Origin: Arenibacter latericius DSM 15913
GTDB taxonomy: Bacteria > Bacteroidota > Bacteroidia > Flavobacteriales > Flavobacteriaceae
DNA: 64,000 nt
NCBI RefSeq assembly: GCF_000424985.1
Contig: NZ_AUKX01000009.1
Coordinates: 1-64,000, forward strand
Direction: 5' to 3'
The stretch's first letter is position 1. Every line of letters starts with the position of its first letter. Both the position numbers and the translations under genes were made by a program. This document shows, in pieces, positions 26,375 to 37,400 of this stretch. The notes below the pieces were generated by a model that searched no databases, had not been told where the DNA came from, and was given only the letters and a program-made list of their open reading frames with translations.

Positions 26375-27154
26375 TTGATTAGTTATACTACTCACCTTCA
26401 TAAGGTGTCCACCAAATGGGTCACTTTTGTGCATGGAGCAGGAGGAAGTTCCACAATATGGTACAAACAGTTGCGGGAATTTAGAAAGTACTTTAACGTG
26501 CTTCTATTAGATCTTAGAGGACATGGAAACTCTAAATTACATTTAAAAGATGCCTTTTTAGATAAATATACTTTTGATGCCATAACGAATGATATTCTTG
26601 AGGTAATAGATCACGAGAAGATTAAAAAGTCCCATTTTGTAGGTATATCCTTGGGGACGATCCTTATTAGGAATTTGGCAGAAAAACACCCTTCTCGGGT
26701 AGAGAGTATGATTATGGGGGGAGCTATCATGAAACTCAACTTCAGGTCTCAGGTTCTTATTCGTTTAGGGGTCATCTTTAAATCTATAGTTCCCTACCTG
26801 TGGCTTTACAAATTCTTCGCATTTGTAATTATGCCTAATAAAAATCATAGAGAGTCGCGTTCCTTATTTGTTCGGGAAGCTAAGAAGTTATACCAAAAAG
26901 AGTTTATCCGATGGTTTAGACTTACTTCGGAGATAAATCCGTTATTACGATTTTTTAGGAGCGTAGATATCAATATTCCTACCCTTTATTTAATGGGAGA
27001 GGAAGACTATTTGTTTTTGCCTGCTGTAAAGAAAATGGCAGAGAAACACCGTGTATCTTCTTTGGTAGTTGTTGAGAATTGTGGTCATGTGGTAAATGTA
27101 GAGCAGCCCTTGTTCTTTAACGAAACCGTTATTAAATATCTATTAGCTAGATAA
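26375..27154 (+). CDS. Alpha/beta hydrolase
   Basis: A 259-residue cytoplasmic alpha/beta hydrolase. The oxyanion region is VTFVHGAGGSSTIW, the nucleophile elbow G-I-S-L-G lies near residue 90, the acid is in MGEEDYLF and the His in NCGHVVN. The start is a TTG, since no ATG lies before the conserved HGAGG region. The substrate is unknown. It is monocistronic. Confidence 0.82.
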   Translation: MISYTTHLHKVSTKWVTFVHGAGGSSTIWYKQLREFRKYFNVLLLDLRGHGNSKLHLKDAFLDKYTFDAITNDILEVIDHEKIKKSHFVGISLGTILIRNLAEKHPSRVESMIMGGAIMKLNFRSQVLIRLGVIFKSIVPYLWLYKFFAFVIMPNKNHRESRSLFVREAKKLYQKEFIRWFRLTSEINPLLRFFRSVDINIPTLYLMGEEDYLFLPAVKKMAEKHRVSSLVVVENCGHVVNVEQPLFFNETVIKYLLAR

Positions 27155-27313
27155 AGGTTGGTGTTTTAGATTATAAAATATTAATGGACTTTTTTTAAAG
27201 ATTCGGATTGCTGTAGATTATCTCTATTCTTCTATCTAGAATAAGGGTTCTACTTAGGGTATTCTAATGGGTAACTAAAAATTTAAAGAGGTTATTTAAT
27301 CTAATTATTAAAA

Positions 27314-27350
27314 TAAAAAAACGCCTGTCAAAATTAATTTTGACAGGCGT
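27314..27350 (-). terminator. Terminator of the first SusCD pair
   Basis: A perfect 15-bp inverted repeat (ACGCCTGTCAAAATT at 27321-27335 and its complement to 27350). Read on the minus strand it is followed by seven T. Confidence 0.93.
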
Positions 27351-27378
27351 TTGTAATACTAACTCAACCTTTAATTAC

Positions 27379-28869
27379 TTAGTTGATGTTAGGGTTATTT
27401 TGGATTTCATTCTGAGGAATCTCAAAAGTTAAACGAGAATCATCGTAATTAATAGACTCCCCAGCATTGAATAGGTGGTTAGCGCCACGTGTAATGGTAG
27501 CCTTATTTCTCTTCATAGCTAAGTAGCTTTTTCCTTCACCCCAAAGTTCAATTCTGGTTTGTAGGTAAATCTCATCCAATAAATCCTGTCCGGCCAACTG
27601 AGCTACATAAGCAGCATCGGAAGCAGAATCTAATCTTTCTTCCAATAATGCCTGTAAAGATGCTCTAGCAGCAGGCTCATCTCCAGATTTAGCAGCAGTT
27701 TCTGCATGTAATAAATACATTTCTGCTACTCTCATATAAACATAGTCAGTGGTAACGCTTCTTTGACCGCCAATTATACGCTCTGGAGCATAGAATTTAC
27801 CGGTTGGATACAATACATTGTTATCTTCAGTTCCATCTTGATCCTCAAACTGAGCTTTTCTCACGTCATTATCAGGAATGGCGTTATAAAGATCAACGTC
27901 AATTACTTTAGGATCTCCTGCCCAAGTGTAGCTATAAGTAAAAAGGTCCATTTGACCCCACCAAGATACTAGGTCTAAGTTGTTGTCTAAGGTAATGTCA
28001 ACGCCCCACATCCATCCTTTGGTGTTAACGTCGTTAAATCCGCCTGTAACCTCTTCTTTGTTCATGAGAGTATACTTCCCATCAGTGATCACCTTATTAG
28101 CAACTGTTGCTGCTTCTTCGTCTTTTCCCATAGCGGCATACGCATAGGCTAGAAGACCTCTGGCTACATCTTGATTAATTTCATGTATAGCAGTTCTAGA
28201 GAACCCTTCCAATAAACTTACTGCTTCCGTTAGGTCATCAATAATGAGGTTATAAACATCCTCAGTAGTACTCAACGGTTGGTTGGGTGCTTCTGTATCG
28301 ATATAGATTGGCAATATTGGTTCTGAAGGATCGTATCCTTCAGAGAAATAGTTGGCTAAGTAATAGTAAGCAAAAGCTCTAGCTGCTTTCGCTTGTCCCA
28401 TTGTTTGTTTTAGAGCTGTAGTTTCTAGCTCTGCATCGTTTCCTCCTATTCCATCGATAACACTATTCGCTGAAAGGATAATTCTATAGTAGAACCTCCA
28501 AACCTTATAATTGTTAGTATCTGTGTAATCTACAGTAGAAGTCATCCTTGCCATGGCACTGTACCATCCGTAGGTTGTTCCGGCCAAAACCATGTCTGAA
28601 GATAATAGATCGCTATAAATGTCATATCCTTTATGCCCAAAATCATCGTGACTAGTAGTTCCTCCTGATTCCATTTGGTACATTGTGGCATAAATTCCTC
28701 TAAGACTTGCTTTTAATACGTCTGGATTAAGATCAGCAGCGTCGTCTATTTGTTCCTTAGAAATAAACTCCGTAGGCTTGGTTTCTAGGTAATCTTTACT
28801 GCAGCCCAATGTTAAAAGGCCGGTAGCAAGTATTGTAAAATATAATTTAGATTTCATAAGTTGTTTCAA
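27379..28869 (-). CDS. SusD/RagB-family glycan-binding lipoprotein (pair 1)
   Basis: A 496-residue surface lipoprotein with lipobox LLTLGCSK, so Cys is lipidated and the protein is exposed at the outer membrane as the lid over its SusC partner. The helical SusD body includes AKAARAFAYYYLANYF, LIIDDLTEAVSLL, YVYMRVAEMYLLHAE and RIELWGEGKSYLAMKR. It begins ten bases after the SusC stop, in one operon. The start could be four codons later. The ligand is not predictable, and no carbohydrate-active enzyme lies nearby. Confidence 0.94.
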   Translation of the reverse strand: MKQLMKSKLYFTILATGLLTLGCSKDYLETKPTEFISKEQIDDAADLNPDVLKASLRGIYATMYQMESGGTTSHDDFGHKGYDIYSDLLSSDMVLAGTTYGWYSAMARMTSTVDYTDTNNYKVWRFYYRIILSANSVIDGIGGNDAELETTALKQTMGQAKAARAFAYYYLANYFSEGYDPSEPILPIYIDTEAPNQPLSTTEDVYNLIIDDLTEAVSLLEGFSRTAIHEINQDVARGLLAYAYAAMGKDEEAATVANKVITDGKYTLMNKEEVTGGFNDVNTKGWMWGVDITLDNNLDLVSWWGQMDLFTYSYTWAGDPKVIDVDLYNAIPDNDVRKAQFEDQDGTEDNNVLYPTGKFYAPERIIGGQRSVTTDYVYMRVAEMYLLHAETAAKSGDEPAARASLQALLEERLDSASDAAYVAQLAGQDLLDEIYLQTRIELWGEGKSYLAMKRNKATITRGANHLFNAGESINYDDSRLTFEIPQNEIQNNPNIN

Positions 28870-28878
28870 TTTTTAAAA

Positions 28879-31800
28879 TTAAAATTTAGCTCTTACTCCA
28901 AAGGTAAAGGTTGATAATGGAGAATAACGGTACATATCAGAAGTACCAGCCTCATGTGTAGATGGGTTAAATCCATCTCTTTTAGATAACAGCCATAAAT
29001 TGTCTCCAGAAACCCAGAAGTTTAAGTTAGACATTCCCATTTTCTCAACATACATTTTTGGGATAGTGTACCCTAGCCTAATGTTGTTTAGGTTTAAGAA
29101 ATCTGACTTAGTGATGAATCTAGTTGAGGAAGATGAAACGTTGCTATCATAATCATTTGAAATACGTGGTACAGAAGTAACATCACCAGGCTTTTGCCAT
29201 CTATCTAAGATGTCTGTATGCCAGTTGTTTCCACCTACTTGATCATTCCCCATTAATCTAGCATAAGCTCCATCATAAGCATATCCTCCTACACTATATA
29301 GGAACTGTGCACTAAGGTCCCATCCTTTATAACCTGTACTAAGGTTAAATGCACCTCTAACGGTAGGAATTGCAGACTTTCCAATATATTTTTGGGTAGC
29401 CTGAGCGTAAGATTCAGTAGTAGTCATGGATAGGTTGTTGGCATTTTCTGGGAACTTAGCAACATAATCTGCCATAGAGGCAACTCTTTCACTAGCTTGG
29501 TATTCACCATCATTGTTTTCATCAAAATAGTAAACATTCCAAGTACTTACTCCAGTTTCAGTATCTACCCCTGCATACTCTCGGGTATAGAAGTCGTATA
29601 AAGAATGACCATTAGATCTACCAAATAATCCATCAATATCAATAATTTTCTCCTCTCCAGTTGCTGGTTCAATCGGCATTGTGGTTAATTCATTGTCTAA
29701 TAATTCTCCGTTTACCGTAAGGTCTAAATAGAAATCTTCTGTTTTTACCAAGTGAGCAGTAACATCAAACTCTAAACCTTTATTACGTAAAGCACCATCA
29801 TTTACTTTGATAAGGGCATATCCAAGTGAAGGGCCATTTCTTCTGTCAAAAATTAGATCTTCTGTATTTTTCACATAGTAATCAACTGCAACATCTAATA
29901 CATTGCCAATTCCAAATTCAATACCAGTTTGGAACATTTTAGAAGTTTCCCAAGTTAAATCTGGATTTCCTTTAGTGTCAAAAATTAATGAAACCTCATC
30001 GTTTAAGTTTTGAATATCATAAAGGTCGTAACCAGGGTAGTACCCAACGCCACCTTGCTCTCCAATTAAACCGTAACTTGCTTTTAGCTTTAAGTTGCTT
30101 AAAAAGTCTTGGTTTTGCATAAAGTCTTCGTTAATCACTGCCCATGCAAGTCCTAAAGAACCAAAAGTTCCCCATTTGTTTTTCAAAAATCTAGAAGAAC
30201 CATCTCTTCTCACTGTTCCAGAAAGGAAGTACTTATTGTCGTAGTCATAGTTTACTTGACCAAAATAACTTTCTAGGGTATAATCTCTAGTGTAAGAACT
30301 AGCAGGAGAAGAAACTACCGCATTGTTCAATTCAGTACCAAATGGATCAACTAGGTTGGTTTTGTATGCAGAAAGATACTTTCTTTCCCAAGAGTTGTTC
30401 TCATGAGCAACAAGAGCTTCAAAGTTATGACGATCAAATCTCTTTTTGAAACGTAATAAGTTTAACATGTTGTAAGAGAATACTTCTGTTTTGGTTTTGT
30501 AAATAGAACCTCCACTAGAAGCGCTTGGTCCGTAGAAAGGGCCATTTTGTCCGTCAAAAGAGCTATTGTAGTACTGAGTACCAAATCTATTCTCTAAAGT
30601 AAGGTTATCTGTGAATTTAACGTTTAATGAAGTGTTGAAGTTTATTTCATGGGTAAATCTATTCTCAACACTGTTGTGCGCATCGGAGATTGCATTGGTT
30701 AATGCACCAAAACCTCTTCCACTTCCATAGTCATATATATTACCACCGTAGTAAGGGTCTGGCATAGTATTGCCATCTCCATCTCTTAGGTAAAGTGGGT
30801 AAATAGAAGGAATATTATCTACAAACCAGAAAACACTACCAGAATCCTCAGATTGACCACCATTGTTAGTTTCTGAAACGGTATAGCCTAAATTCATAGA
30901 TCCGTCTAACCAATCTTTTACTTTGTGGTTTACATTTAAACGAGCAGAATAACGCTCAAAGTCAGAGTTAATTGAGTATCCTGTGTCATTTAAGTATCCA
31001 ATAGAGCTAAAGTAATTCGTTCTCTCGTTACCACCACTTATTTTAACGTTAGCTTCTATCCTGCTAGAAGGTTGAAAAGCATAATCTTCCCAGTTTTCTG
31101 GAGTGTATTTACGAGTAACGCCTTTTCTTACTAATCCCGTTGCCGGGTCTATCAACTCTCCACCATCGGCTACATTCCACATATTGTATTTAGAGTGAAT
31201 ACCATAACTAGAATTAAATAGATTAGCATTTGCCCAAGCTATAGATGTAGCTTCATCCCTACCATATGAGCCTATAAAATTCTTAAGACCTTCCCAGCTT
31301 AATCCTATGTATTGTTCTGGGGACTTAATAGTGTTGTATCTTGGTAGTAAACTAAAGTTTTGTCCAGTTTTGGTCTCTACTTCTATATAGTTGTTCCCGT
31401 TTCTACCTTTCTTTGTGTTTATAACTACAACACCGTTAGCACCACGTGCACCAAAAATTGCAGTTGCAGAAGCATCTTTTAAGATAGTTGTAGATTCAAT
31501 ATCACTTGGGTTTAAGGCGTTAATGTTACCGTTATAAGGAACACCGTCTACTACATATAATGGATCTCTGTTACCGTTAACCGATCCAAAACCTCTAATA
31601 CGGATAGTAGCTGCTTCACCAGGCTGTCCAGATGTATTAATAACTCTTACCCCTGCAGACTCACCAGTAAGGGCTTGTGATACGTTAGAAACACTCTTAC
31701 GCTCTAATAATTCGGAGTCAATTTGTTTTACCGAACCAGTAAAAGATTGCTTAGTGGTAGTACCGTATCCAACAACGATTACTTCTTCTAAGGCTTGTGT

Positions 31801-32088
31801 ATCTTCTTCCATTTGTACATTAATGGTGTTTGATGCGCCTATAGTTATTACTTGAGTCTTTTGTCCGATATAGCTGAACCTTAATACATCACCTTGCTTA
31901 GCGTTGATGGTGTAGTTCCCGTCAAAATCGGTTTGTGTACCGTTAGTTGTTCCCGATACAACGATAGATACTCCAGGGAGAGGTAATTCATCCTTGTCAG
32001 TTACCGTACCGGTAATTGTTTTTTCTTGCGCCATCATTGCCAATGACACTAAGAAAAGTTTTAAGAATAAAACATACTTAATTTTCAT
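28879..32088 (-). CDS. SusC/RagA-family TonB-dependent outer-membrane transporter (pair 1)
   Basis: A 1069-residue porin-type importer. It has a signal peptide ending MMAQEK, a carboxypeptidase-regulatory-like domain (TITGTVTDKDELPLPGVSIVV to about residue 95) and a TonB-box-like EEVIVVGYG. The plug contains IRIRGFGSVNGNRDPLYVVDGVPY and ends near VVVINTKKGR, followed by a beta-barrel with terminal FGVRAKF. It works with the SusD encoded downstream. The first 75 or so residues are nearly identical to the other SusC in the window, and the rest is clearly different. Confidence 0.95.
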   Translation of the reverse strand: MKIKYVLFLKLFLVSLAMMAQEKTITGTVTDKDELPLPGVSIVVSGTTNGTQTDFDGNYTINAKQGDVLRFSYIGQKTQVITIGASNTINVQMEEDTQALEEVIVVGYGTTTKQSFTGSVKQIDSELLERKSVSNVSQALTGESAGVRVINTSGQPGEAATIRIRGFGSVNGNRDPLYVVDGVPYNGNINALNPSDIESTTILKDASATAIFGARGANGVVVINTKKGRNGNNYIEVETKTGQNFSLLPRYNTIKSPEQYIGLSWEGLKNFIGSYGRDEATSIAWANANLFNSSYGIHSKYNMWNVADGGELIDPATGLVRKGVTRKYTPENWEDYAFQPSSRIEANVKISGGNERTNYFSSIGYLNDTGYSINSDFERYSARLNVNHKVKDWLDGSMNLGYTVSETNNGGQSEDSGSVFWFVDNIPSIYPLYLRDGDGNTMPDPYYGGNIYDYGSGRGFGALTNAISDAHNSVENRFTHEINFNTSLNVKFTDNLTLENRFGTQYYNSSFDGQNGPFYGPSASSGGSIYKTKTEVFSYNMLNLLRFKKRFDRHNFEALVAHENNSWERKYLSAYKTNLVDPFGTELNNAVVSSPASSYTRDYTLESYFGQVNYDYDNKYFLSGTVRRDGSSRFLKNKWGTFGSLGLAWAVINEDFMQNQDFLSNLKLKASYGLIGEQGGVGYYPGYDLYDIQNLNDEVSLIFDTKGNPDLTWETSKMFQTGIEFGIGNVLDVAVDYYVKNTEDLIFDRRNGPSLGYALIKVNDGALRNKGLEFDVTAHLVKTEDFYLDLTVNGELLDNELTTMPIEPATGEEKIIDIDGLFGRSNGHSLYDFYTREYAGVDTETGVSTWNVYYFDENNDGEYQASERVASMADYVAKFPENANNLSMTTTESYAQATQKYIGKSAIPTVRGAFNLSTGYKGWDLSAQFLYSVGGYAYDGAYARLMGNDQVGGNNWHTDILDRWQKPGDVTSVPRISNDYDSNVSSSSTRFITKSDFLNLNNIRLGYTIPKMYVEKMGMSNLNFWVSGDNLWLLSKRDGFNPSTHEAGTSDMYRYSPLSTFTFGVRAKF

Positions 32089-32237
32089 AGAAATTAATTT
32101 GAGTTAGTTAAAGATTAAATTTGAGTTGTAATTGGGTTTATTCAGGCTTAGAGGCTGGGTTTTAACGGCTGCTAATCGTTCTAAAAAACATTTCAAATTT
32201 TAACAAATTTGTGATTTTCCTGCGCCTAAGCAATAAA

Positions 32238-32369
32238 GCCAATTGGCAAATTAACCATAGTAGAATATAATAATCATCAATCCCGACCTAAAGTAAAGTC
32301 AGTCCGATTATAATTAACGTTAACCAACTTGGTAAGATGTTGTAAAACAGTGTAAAGTGAATAAGTGTA
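32238..32369 (-). promoter_or_regulatory. Conserved upstream regulatory block of susC pair 1
   Basis: This block aligns well with 37671-37787 upstream of the other susC. Shared strings are CAAATTAACCATAG, AATCCCGACCTAAAGT and a ten-base-period direct repeat of TGTAA at 32337-32356. Read toward the gene, CTATGGTTAATTTG contains a near-consensus -7 box. The segment 32113-32237 between block and gene shows no such similarity. Confidence 0.6.
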
Positions 32370-32870
32370 TGATTAGTTCTGAAGGGGGAGATTAATAGTT
32401 AAATAAACGCAATTCAGGACCTAAGTGGTAAAAAATATAGTGATATTGCTTGGTTGGAGATATAATGTAAGGGCTTTATGCCTCTTCGTTTTTATTAAGA
32501 ATTTGTTAAATAGCTGCATGGGTAATTGTTATTTTTATGCAAATATTATGACTAAATACCTTGTTGAAAATCGGTCTTAAATAGGTTAATTTATTGTTAT
32601 TAAAATGCACTGGAATTTTATTCTTCGGTTCCGGTAATTTGTTTTGTTGGTAGGGTATTTCTTACTCTGAAAACTATTTTTAAGATGTAGTTGTATGGAG
32701 TGGTTTTTAGAATATATCTGCCTATTGTGTAAATTTTAGGTAGCTCAATCATGCTGAAGGGTGTTTTGTTGATTAGGCTTAATTTCTAAACTAGAATTTT
32801 TTGCGATCCAATAACTTTATTGATGGTTTTACTCGTTATAGGTAAACTGTAGTGATTTGATTTTATTAAC
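32370..32870. other. 500-bp gap without recognised features
   Basis: AT-rich sequence between the first susC promoter block and the terminator of the second SusCD pair. No open frame of note, no hairpin with a T run and no repeat was found. Confidence 0.6.
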
Positions 32871-32874
32871 TAAC

Positions 32875-32909
32875 AAAAAAAGGCCGTCCAAAATAATTTT
32901 GGACGGCCT
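32875..32909 (-). terminator. Terminator of the second SusCD pair
   Basis: AGGCCGTCCAAAA (32881-32893) pairs with TTTTGGACGGCCT. On the minus strand a run of T follows. Confidence 0.92.
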
Positions 32910-32934
32910 TTGGTTTAATGTGGAATGCTTGGAT

Positions 32935-34407
32935 CTATCTCCAACCTCCATTAGAATAATCTTCTCCTGCAACCCCGCTAGTTCCACCAAAGGTGTAATA
33001 AGCTTCAGGAATAGCGTCTAATGCTTTTCCAGGAACAGGGAAGTGTAATAAAGTTCCTTTTTGTAATAGGTCTTCTTTTCTCATTTCAAAGAAAGGTAAG
33101 CCCATACCTGTATAGGCAAATTCTACCATTCTTTCATAGTGAATTGCATCATAAACTTCTTGGGCGTCTGCAGATACTGGAGGAAGTTCACCTCTAGTGG
33201 TTCTTGTTCCTTCATTCACAATAGCCGCTGCAGCTGCTGGGTCTCCGCCTCCGATATTTAATAGAGCTTCAGCTTTATATAAATCGTTTTCTGATTTAGA
33301 TATCTCCGTCAACGGAATGGTCCACTGATCAATGTATGGGTTAAGCCTAGCGTATCTATAGGTACTGAAGTGATATTTACCTCTATCAGGGCTGAAGCTA
33401 TTAGAAGCAAGATATTCATAGTCGGTTTCCAATCTTTTGTCAGCAGAAGTAGACTCTGGTAGCGTGTTAATATCATCTGTCCAATATGCAGGAGTGTTAG
33501 GGTCCATCATATTAATAACTCTCATGTCTACTCTTCCCCAACCAGGGTATACAAGGTAGGTTTGTGGTATAAGCGCATACCAGTTAATGTCATCCATAAG
33601 AATATCAAAGTCGCTAGTTATGCCGTTATCAGCATATTGTAGTACTTTGTTCCAATCTACTGAACTCTTTTGAGCGCTATTCCTGATGTTTCCTACCAGC
33701 ATACGAGCTCCCATACTGTTCATAATTTTAGACATGTTTTCACTAGAAGCATTTACTCCAGGTAACCAGCCTTCCGGTAAGGTAAAGGTGTTGGCATTTG
33801 CAATAGCGATAGCTTCATCCAATTTTTCCAATGCGTATGTCATGGCGGTGTTATAGTCAGTTTCACCTGTCTCGTGTTCGCCAATAGGTCCTTCAGCATT
33901 GTAAAGCCATACTCTATCAAAAACCAATGATAGGTATCCTACAGATAGCGCTTGACCTAATTTCCCCATCATTTCAACCATGGCTGGGTCGTCAAACTCA
34001 GTACCAGATTCTACCGCAGCCACTATGGTATTGGCATCGGTTAGCATAGAATATAGGGAGTTAAAATAGGTTACTGTAATGTCATTGCTGTAACCGGAGG
34101 TGTTATTGAAAGCAACTCTAGGTTCGCTAGATAGATCTCTCATCCCAAAGTTACCCCAAGATACCGTAGAGGCATCTGCCATAGTGGATAATGCAGCGCC
34201 AGGCCCTTCGGTGCTGTGGGTTGTCATATACCAGCTATTTAAAAGGTTGCCAGCAGTCGATTCCAATGCTACTGGATCTGATGCTAAAATCTCATCATTT
34301 GGATTCTCTTGGTTTAAGACTTCCAAGTCGGTTTCGAAATCTTGACATGAGCTTGCCAATAATAAGATTGGCAACATTATGTATAGAATTTTATTAATAT
34401 GTTTCAT
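32935..34407 (-). CDS. SusD/RagB-family lipoprotein (pair 2)
   Basis: A 490-residue surface lipoprotein with lipobox LLLASSC after a short signal. SusD-like helical elements include LGQALSVGYLSLVFDRVWLY, YALEKLDEAIAIAN and SENDLYKAEALLNIGG. The C-terminus has VYDAIHYERMVEFAYTGMGLPFFEMR, where SusD proteins usually have an EL/EFA-type motif. It differs strongly from the SusD of pair 1, suggesting a different ligand. It lies 11 bases after its susC. Confidence 0.9.
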   Translation of the reverse strand: MKHINKILYIMLPILLLASSCQDFETDLEVLNQENPNDEILASDPVALESTAGNLLNSWYMTTHSTEGPGAALSTMADASTVSWGNFGMRDLSSEPRVAFNNTSGYSNDITVTYFNSLYSMLTDANTIVAAVESGTEFDDPAMVEMMGKLGQALSVGYLSLVFDRVWLYNAEGPIGEHETGETDYNTAMTYALEKLDEAIAIANANTFTLPEGWLPGVNASSENMSKIMNSMGARMLVGNIRNSAQKSSVDWNKVLQYADNGITSDFDILMDDINWYALIPQTYLVYPGWGRVDMRVINMMDPNTPAYWTDDINTLPESTSADKRLETDYEYLASNSFSPDRGKYHFSTYRYARLNPYIDQWTIPLTEISKSENDLYKAEALLNIGGGDPAAAAAIVNEGTRTTRGELPPVSADAQEVYDAIHYERMVEFAYTGMGLPFFEMRKEDLLQKGTLLHFPVPGKALDAIPEAYYTFGGTSGVAGEDYSNGGWR

Positions 34408-34418
34408 GTGTTTATTTA

Positions 34419-37400
34419 TTAAAATTTAAACTGGATAGACATGGAGTAAGAAGATTGATTTGGATATACACCATAATCTAGAGAAAAATACTGTTGCGTG
34501 TTACTGTCATATCTAGAAACTTCTGGATCCCATCCTAAGTAATCGGAGATGGTTAATATATTTCTACCGATTAAACTTAATTTTATTTCTTCAAAGAATC
34601 CTATTCTGCTCATATGCTTCTCAGGGATGGTGTAAGCTAAAGATACTTCTCTAAGTTTAACAAATGAACCGTCTTCTACCCAAAACTTATTGTTTTGGTT
34701 AACGTCATACAGAGATTCGTAGTACGTTACTGCCTTCTTTTGATCTGCTGGCTTTCCTGCTTGGTCAACCATCACATTTCTTTTTGCAATAGTATTCCAT
34801 TGCGCATTTTTGTTGTAGATATCGCCACCGCTTTTCCAATCCCAAAGCATGTAAAAATCAAAATTCTTATAAGTTAAATTTGAAGTTATACCTACTCTAA
34901 AGTTCTCGTTTTGATTACCAATTTTATCAAATACAGGAATTCCATCTTCATCTACTTTGATGATTGCTTTTTCGGTAGTGGTACCTACGGTAGCACTTTC
35001 AACAACAACTCCGTCAGCATTTACTTCATAGTCTGATATTGAAGCGCCTGCAGGCAATTGCTGTTCCATTGTAGCAAGGTCAGTTACAAAACTTCTTCCG
35101 AACATACTTCCGAATTCCACACCTTCACGAATTAAGAACATAATTCCTTCATCGTTAGCTCCATCTGTTGGTCCAACAAGCTGTTCTGGTGCATTTAATT
35201 TGGTGATCATGGTTTCTGTTGTAGAGAAATTTGCTCCAACTCTCCATTTTAAATCAGAATTATTAATGATTCTAGAATTTAAGGAAAGTTCGTAAGTGTC
35301 AGATTCTAAATCACCTACATTCTGCCATTGAGTAGCTTTTCCTGCATTTGCAGGAGAAAATAAGTTAACGATCATAAACTGATCTGATACTACTTGATTA
35401 GAGTAAGCAAACTGTAAATCGAATATGTCTAAGAATCTAGCGTTTAATCCAAACTCCGTTTCTTTAGTTAAGGAAGGCTTTAAGAAAGGGTTTCCTTTTC
35501 TTCTAACTGAGGAAAGAGATCCAGTGCTAATATTGGTCTGCTCATACTGCCAGTTGAATCCTGGACGTTGTCCGGAAGTACCTGTGGCTGCATTAATTTT
35601 TAATTCTTGTACTCCAGGGATATTAATGTCTTCAGAAATCCTATAGGCTGCGGAAAGTCTATAGTAGTTGTTCCATCTATTTTCGGAACCAAATAAGGAA
35701 GATCCATCTCTTCTTACTAGTCCATCTAAAATATACCTGTCTTTATAAACAAGACCACCAATTGCAAACATATTCTGGGCTCTTTCGCTTTCATAGTCAG
35801 AAGTACCGTAAACATCCTTAGTATCAAAATTGTCTATAGATGGAAGATCTTTAAATTTATAGTCATTTCCAGTTAAGGAATTGTAATCGTAGGATCTATC
35901 CTCGGCCAAGTAGCTAAGTTTAGCCATAAAATCTAACTCTCCAAACTCTTTCTTAAAGTTAAGGGTTGCTTGTACCTTTTGTGAAACTTCAAGGTAATTA
36001 CTTTTGTTTAAAGAACCTTTGCTATAGCCGAATCCAGTTGCGTCTCCAGTAGTAGTGTAAGTTTCGTATTTGTTATTGCTAGAGAAGCGGTAAGCATTAT
36101 TCTCAAAAGAATATTCAACATCCATATTCAGCCAATTAGTGAATTTGGCGTTTAACAAATATCCTCCCAAAAACCGCTGCTGCTGTGATCTTGCGTCTCT
36201 ATTGTACAGTTCGTACATAGGGTTGGTGATTTCTGATTCCCAAGGGTCTGGCAGGTAATAGTAAGGCTGACCGTCTGGGTTATTCGCTTGTACGTTGGAA
36301 TCTGGATTTAACCTTGTCATAGATCGGTAAATACCAAATCCTCCTCCTGGGCTATTGTCTACAACTCTTACAAAGTTATTACTAGCCTTAAAAGTTAACC
36401 AATCAAAGATGTCGTAATCTATATTAGCTCGGATACTGCTTCTTTCGTAACCTTTTGTTTCTGCAAGTACTCCTTCTATATCGGTATTCTCAGCAGAGAA
36501 GAAGGTTCTTACATTTTCTCCACCAGAAGAAATAGAAGAGTATAATGTTCTATTTACACCTGTTTTAAAGAATATGTCTTGAAAATCGTAATACACTCCA
36601 AAAGGGTTGTCCGAATATCCATTATCTTCTAATATCCTTGTTCCTTGAACAGCTGTTGGACCGGAATTTGCGAATACGCTCTGGTATCCAGCAGGATAAG
36701 TTACGCCTTCATACTTAGTGTATTGGCCTTTATAATCTTCCCAATCTGATGCCATTTTAAAGTTATGCGATTGGTTGGTCTTTACGAAATTTGTTACTTT
36801 AGAAATTCCTGTTTCTGCTCTTACAGTTACAGAGGTCTTTCCAATTTTACCTCTTTTTGAGGTGATTACGATTACCCCGTTACCTGCACGCGATCCGTAT
36901 AAAGAAGAAGCGGAGGCTCCCTTTACCAATTCGAAGGAGGCGATGTCGTCCACGTTGATGTCCGCAAGTCCGCCTTCAATAAAAACACCGTCCATGATAA
37001 CTAAAGGGGCTTGTGAACCATATAGGTTGGCGGCACCTCTCATAATTATGGTAGCACCTTCACCTGGGCGACCAAGGTTACTAACCGATACACCGGCAAC
37101 TTTCCCTTGTAATGCACTTGCAGCAGAGCTAGCGGGTACTTTTTCAAGGTCTTCTGCTGATACGGAAGCAACGGTTACGGAAAGTTTTCTCTTGTCGGTT
37201 GCTCCTGCAACACCTGTTACTACTACCTCTTCCAACGCTTGTGCGTCTTCCTCCATTTTTACGTTGATAGTGTTAGAGGTGCCAACCGTAACATTAACTG
37301 TTTTTTGTCCAATGTAACTGAACTTTAATACATCACCTTGTTTGGCATTGATGACAAAATTACCATCAAAGTCGGTTTGTGTACCACTAGTGGTGCCTGA

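Noticed and set aside
36775-37317. 180-residue plus-strand open frame
   Set aside because: It lies wholly antisense to the conserved plug region of susC pair 2; its Thr/Val/Pro-rich composition is what antisense of that gene gives.
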